Assembly (NCBI RefSeq): GCF_026342355.1
Contig: NZ_JAPEMV010000001.1
Span: 1,364,001 to 1,428,000 of the forward strand
DNA length: 64,000 bases
Source of the DNA: Streptomyces sp. NBC_00249
GTDB lineage: Bacteria; Actinomycetota; Actinomycetes; Streptomycetales; Streptomycetaceae
Direction of reading: 5' to 3'
How positions within the stretch are numbered: the first letter of the stretch is position 1; every line of letters begins with the position of its first letter. Below the pieces are notes generated by a model. That model was not told the DNA's origin, did no database searches, and saw only the letters and a program-made list of their open reading frames with translations. The translations under genes were made by a program, and so were the position numbers. Below, piece by piece: positions 60,881-64,000 of the stretch.

Positions 60881-61630
60881 TTAAGTCGTCGGCACGGACC
60901 TTTCGAGGGAGGCCGCCACGGCCGCAGCGATAATGTCGCAGTTCGCCTCGTCCATCAGATAGAAGTGGCCACCGGGGAGAATGTAAGAAGAAAGGCCCGC
61001 ATCCGCCCGGTCGGCCCAGGCATTCAGTTTCTCCGCAGGCACCAGGAGGTCCTGTTCCCCACCGATCACGGTGAGCGGATGGGCCACCCTGCCCTGTGCG
61101 TTCCGGCGTGCGAGGCGGCCACCCAGGGTGAGATCGGCCCGCAGCAGCCGCAGCATGTGCTCGCGCCAGGCCGGGTCGTCGAGCAGGCCCGGCGGAGTTC
61201 CGCCACCCCGTTCGACCACCGCCAGCAGCACACTGTCGTCCCACTCCTCCGGCCGCTCGATCTGTGAACCGTCGGGCAGTTGGGCGCTGATCACGAGTGC
61301 CGAGCAGACGGTCGGATCCGCAAGGGTCAGCGCGAGCGCAATGGACCCGCCCAGGCTGTGCCCGAACAGAACGGTCGGCATCGGAGCCAGCCCGGAGAGC
61401 TCCGCCAGAATACCCTCCACCAGGTCGTTCGGTGAAATCTCCGGATCCTCGGCGAAGCGGCGCTCACGCCCGGGAAGTGTCACCCCGACGACTTCCAACG
61501 AGTCGGGAAGCCGCCCTACCAGCGGGAGCAGAGCATTGGGACCGCCACCGGAGTGAGGGATCACCACGATCCGTCCGGCCGGCCGGAGCAAGGGCCGTCG
61601 CAGGCGACTGAGCCACGTTTGGGACGACAC
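60881..61630 (-). CDS. Type II thioesterase (second)
   Basis: A 249-residue TEII-like protein: IVVIPHSGGGPNALLPL near the N-terminus, TLPGRERRFAED, nucleophile FGHSLGGSIALAL (Ser about 94), IGGEQDLLVP with the catalytic Asp region, and GGHFYLMDE with His. It is clearly diverged from the neighbour at 59794, so this is not a recent duplicate. GTG 61630 has no strong ribosome site. The 373-base gap to the next gene suggests a separate transcript. It is divergent from the LuxR-type regulator. Confidence 0.9.
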   Translation of the reverse strand: MSSQTWLSRLRRPLLRPAGRIVVIPHSGGGPNALLPLVGRLPDSLEVVGVTLPGRERRFAEDPEISPNDLVEGILAELSGLAPMPTVLFGHSLGGSIALALTLADPTVCSALVISAQLPDGSQIERPEEWDDSVLLAVVERGGGTPPGLLDDPAWREHMLRLLRADLTLGGRLARRNAQGRVAHPLTVIGGEQDLLVPAEKLNAWADRADAGLSSYILPGGHFYLMDEANCDIIAAAVAASLERSVPTT

Positions 61631-61881
61631 GCGGCTACCGCCGAACCAGGTCGGGCGCCACGCCGGGGGCCGCAGCCGAGCCGGGTCGCGAAGAAACAGA
61701 AGACACGCGAGGACAAGTGGTGCTCATCACAGTTTTCCAAACCAAGTTGGTTAACACAGCGCCCTTTTGAGGCACGGCTCCAATGTAGGCAGCGATCCAC
61801 TCCCGGCCAAGGCAACCAAGACGTCATATCCTCGTTGGCAGGAATACGACAGGCACCGAAAACGGACTATGCTCCCGGAAC
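61631..61881. promoter_or_regulatory. Divergent promoter region of the thioesterase and LuxR-type genes
   Basis: A 251-base, relatively AT-rich stretch. It contains the perfect palindrome AACCAA-G-TTGGTT at 61740-61752, near the middle of the gap, which is a candidate operator. GACTATGCTC just before the GTG of the regulator (61865-61874) includes a TATGCT -10-like hexamer. Confidence 0.5.
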
Positions 61882-62934
61882 GTGACCGAATCACGCATTG
61901 ACGCAGTGCCTGCTCTGCGCGCCTCCGAAAAGCAGATCTACGCCCGTGCCTGCGCCACCGGAGCCGTCACTGTGCGTGACCTGGAGGGGGAAACCGCACT
62001 GTCGGGCGGCGAGATCGACACGGCGATCCGGAGTCTGCAAGCGATGCGCCTCCTGCGGGACGCAGGCCAGGGCGAGGACCAACTCATCGCGGTATCGCCG
62101 GACAGCGCGAAGATGCAGCTGCTCGATCCCCTGCTCCTCGAAATGCGGCGCCTCCAAGAGCACGCCGACGCGATGCGGGTGACCTACGACAGCCTCGTCC
62201 ACGTATACGAGGCGGCGGCGAGCGAACGTCTGCAGCGCAAGGGCATCGAAGTGGTCCCGGACCCCAACGACGTCAGACGGGCCATCAACAGTCTGGCTGC
62301 CAGTGCGACCAGCGAGGTGCTCACCTCCCACCCCGGCGGCGCTCGGCCGCCGGAGGCGCTGCACGAATCGGTCGGCAGGTCACGCGACCTGCTGGAGCGG
62401 GGGGTCGGCATCCGGACCCTCTACCAGCACAGTGCCCACTTCGACGTCGGCACCGTCTCCTACGTCGAGCACTTCACGGCCCTCGGCACCCAGGTCCGCA
62501 CACTCGCCGACGGCTTCCCGCAGGTCATGATCTTCGACGAGCGCCGTGCCGTCCTGCCGCTGCGCGACCAGCAGGGCGGCACGATGATCGTCAGCGACCC
62601 CAGCATGGTCGACTTCGTCGTCGCCACCTTCGAACGCGCCTGGGCTGCCGCCTCCCCCTTCCCCCTCGAATACAAGCGCCAGCGGGTCATGGAGACCTCC
62701 GAGGACGTCAAGCTCAGCATCATGCGCCTTCTGGTCAACGGAGATGAGGACAAGCGCATCGCCGAACGCCTCGGTATCTCGCTGCGCAGCTGCCAGCGCC
62801 ACGTCTCCCAGATCATGAAGCGCATCGGCGCCCGCAGCCGCCTCCACGCCGGCTACCTCATCTCCCACCACGACCTCCTCAACCGCCCCCTGCCCGCCGA
62901 CCCCGAGAAGACCGGGGTCGAGGCCGGGGGCTGA
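61882..62934 (+). CDS. LuxR-type regulator with TrmB-like N-terminus
   Basis: A 350-residue regulator. The N-terminal winged-helix-like segment is at about 12-70 (SEKQIYARACATGAVTVRDL), the middle region contains helical and alpha/beta segments (about 75-265), and the C-terminal LuxR HTH is at about 275-335 (KRIAERLGISLRSCQRHVSQ, then RIGARSRLHAGYL). This architecture is common in Streptomyces gene clusters. GTG 61882 opens the frame after CCGGAAC. As the only regulator in the cluster and divergent from the thioesterase gene, it probably activates the minus-strand genes. Codon use in the last third is more C-rich than in the first. Confidence 0.9.
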   Translation: MTESRIDAVPALRASEKQIYARACATGAVTVRDLEGETALSGGEIDTAIRSLQAMRLLRDAGQGEDQLIAVSPDSAKMQLLDPLLLEMRRLQEHADAMRVTYDSLVHVYEAAASERLQRKGIEVVPDPNDVRRAINSLAASATSEVLTSHPGGARPPEALHESVGRSRDLLERGVGIRTLYQHSAHFDVGTVSYVEHFTALGTQVRTLADGFPQVMIFDERRAVLPLRDQQGGTMIVSDPSMVDFVVATFERAWAAASPFPLEYKRQRVMETSEDVKLSIMRLLVNGDEDKRIAERLGISLRSCQRHVSQIMKRIGARSRLHAGYLISHHDLLNRPLPADPEKTGVEAGG

Positions 62935-62995
62935 CCGCCCCACCGGGTGTCGAGCGCCCTCACCCGGCCGGTCCTCTACGCCGACGGCCGGGGGG

Positions 62996-63997
62996 TCAGC
63001 CGTTGAGGGCCGGGATGACGTGCTCCCCGTAGGCGTCGATGGTGGACTCCCGGGCGTCGTGCATGTCGTAGAGGGCGAACTGGTCGACCCCGAGGTCGCG
63101 CAGGGCTCGCAGCTTCTCGATGTGGGCCTCGGCCGGGCCCAGCAGGCAGAAGCGGTCGACGATCTCGTCGGGGACGAAGTCGGTGGACGGGTTCCCGGCG
63201 CGGCCGTGGTGGCTGTAGTCGTAGCCCTGGCGGGCCTTGACGTACTCGGTGAGGTCGTCCGGGACCATCCCGGAGTGCTCCCCGTAGCGGGAGACGAGGT
63301 CGGCGACGTGGTTGCCGACCATGCCGCCGAACCAGCGGCACTGGTCGCGGGCGTGGGCCAGGTCCTCGCCCACGTACGCCGGGGCGGCCACGCAGATGGT
63401 GATCGCGCCGGGGTCCCGGCCGGCCCGGGCTGCGGCCTCGCGGACCGCCCTGATCATCCATTCGGTGAGGAAGGGGTCGGCGAGCTGGAGGATGAAGCCG
63501 TCCGCCTTCTCCCCGGCCAGGGCCAGCGCCTTCGGCCCGTACGCCGCCATCCACACCGGGAGCCGCCCGTCGCGGATCCAGGGGATCCGGATCGGGTTGC
63601 CGTCGACGACCGCCTCGCGGCCCTCGGCGAGGTCGCGGATCACCTCGATGGCCTCGCCGAGCCGGGCCAGGGTGTTGGGCGCGCGGCCGGCGACCCGCAT
63701 CGCCGAGTCGCCGCGCCCGATCCCGCAGACGGTGCGGTTGCCGTACATGTCGTTGAGGGTGGCGAACGTGGAGGCGGTGACCTCCCAGGTGCGGGTGCCC
63801 GGGTTGGTGACCATCGGGCCGACGTGCATCTTCCGCGTGTTGGCCAGGATCTGGCTGTAGATGACGAACGGCTCCTGCCACAGCACGGCGGAGTCGAAGG
63901 TCCAGCCGTAGCGGAAGCCGTTGCGCTCGGCGCGCTTCATGAGGCTGACGACCGCCGAGGCCGGCGGGTCGGTTTGCAGGACGAGGCCGAAGTCCAT
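62996..63997 (-). CDS. LLM-class F420-dependent oxidoreductase
   Basis: A 333-residue luciferase-like TIM barrel: MDFGLVLQTDPPASAVV at the start, ANTRKMHVGPMVTNPGTR (about 52-70), GIGRGDSAMRVAGRAP (about 96-111), LPVWMAAYGPKALALAG (about 150-166) and C-terminal GEHVIPALNG. The pattern is of the F420-dependent family often found beside pyrimidine-catabolism genes; substrate not determined. ATG 63997. Two sites with GTGCTCCCCGTAG (at 63020 and 63275) explain the deletion seen in the partial copy at 43311. It is probably an original chromosome neighbour, not part of the NRPS pathway. Confidence 0.9.
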   Translation of the reverse strand: MDFGLVLQTDPPASAVVSLMKRAERNGFRYGWTFDSAVLWQEPFVIYSQILANTRKMHVGPMVTNPGTRTWEVTASTFATLNDMYGNRTVCGIGRGDSAMRVAGRAPNTLARLGEAIEVIRDLAEGREAVVDGNPIRIPWIRDGRLPVWMAAYGPKALALAGEKADGFILQLADPFLTEWMIRAVREAAARAGRDPGAITICVAAPAYVGEDLAHARDQCRWFGGMVGNHVADLVSRYGEHSGMVPDDLTEYVKARQGYDYSHHGRAGNPSTDFVPDEIVDRFCLLGPAEAHIEKLRALRDLGVDQFALYDMHDARESTIDAYGEHVIPALNG

Positions 63998-64000
63998 GGC

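Larger units (their letters stand above)
43430..62934. other. Nonribosomal peptide biosynthetic gene cluster
   Basis: The region holds the FAD enzyme, carbon-nitrogen hydrolase, AzlD, AzlC, three NRPS genes, SDR and two type II thioesterases on the minus strand, and a LuxR-type regulator on the plus strand. Gene spacing is tight from 60507 down to 43430, in line with one or two long transcripts. No MbtH-like gene, PKS, phosphopantetheinyl transferase or resistance gene is visible. The outer genes (inositol-phosphatase-like at left, LLM oxidoreductase at right) look unrelated. Confidence 0.85.

Overview
This window reads as a high-GC actinobacterial chromosome, almost certainly Streptomyces or a close relative. 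The reasons are the strong G/C third-position bias, frequent GTG starts and 4-bp ATGA/GTGA gene overlaps, SpoIIE-type phosphatases, a GlxA regulator, a complete ethylmalonyl-CoA (EMC) gene block in the order I know from Streptomyces, and short intergenic repeats ending in CCGGCGTTTGAGG.

Left part (1-6.6 kb): a truncated M20 peptidase with an M55 D-aminopeptidase, an SRPBCC protein, an Rv2578c-like radical SAM protein behind a LexA-type box, a secreted TAP-like peptidase, a RidA protein and a HEAT-repeat protein. Centre-left (6.6-18 kb): a fused double 3-hydroxyacyl-CoA dehydrogenase and a TetR regulator, then ccr-ecm-mcl-mch-mcd, which together encode most of the EMC route from crotonyl-CoA, followed by psd-pssA for phosphatidylethanolamine. 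A 25-bp motif is shared between the dehydrogenase and ccr promoter regions. Next (18-31.5 kb): a tandem array of an ~86-bp repeat, an Ada-AlkA fusion overlapping ogt, a NUDIX hydrolase, a BCCT transporter, glycerate kinase, an isochorismatase-like hydrolase, a GlxA regulator overlapping a SpoIIE phosphatase, and a second SpoIIE phosphatase facing it. Then (31.8-43.2 kb): a TetR/pirin pair with matching palindromic operators, a DUF3574-like protein, an ImmA/IrrE protease - membrane protein - helical-repeat protein operon, an aminotransferase/EamA operon with a divergent Lrp, a macrodomain protein, a phytoene-desaturase-like oxidoreductase and an inositol-phosphatase-family enzyme.

Right part (43.3-64 kb): a compact nonribosomal peptide gene cluster. 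On the minus strand, in reading order, it holds type II thioesterase, (gap) type II thioesterase, SDR, three NRPS proteins, AzlC, AzlD, a carbon-nitrogen hydrolase and a DAO-type FAD enzyme; a divergent LuxR-type regulator lies at its right end. The NRPS logic is unusual. The first protein is essentially a Thr-type A-T protein with a dead C domain. The second is half-C-A-T-C. The third is half-C-A(Ser-type)-T-C-(A-domain remnant)-T-TE. The last module has therefore lost its A domain, and its thioesterase has Cys in place of the usual Ser. A reasonable inference is a short X-Ser-Thr-like product whose last residue is loaded in trans, with AzlCD as a candidate exporter.

The cluster is bracketed by a complete F420-type LLM oxidoreductase gene on the right (62996-63997) and an internally deleted fragment of the 3' end of that same gene on the left (43311-43375). 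This suggests that the whole ~19.6-kb block was inserted beside the LLM gene. No tRNA, rRNA, CRISPR array or intact transposase was recognised.
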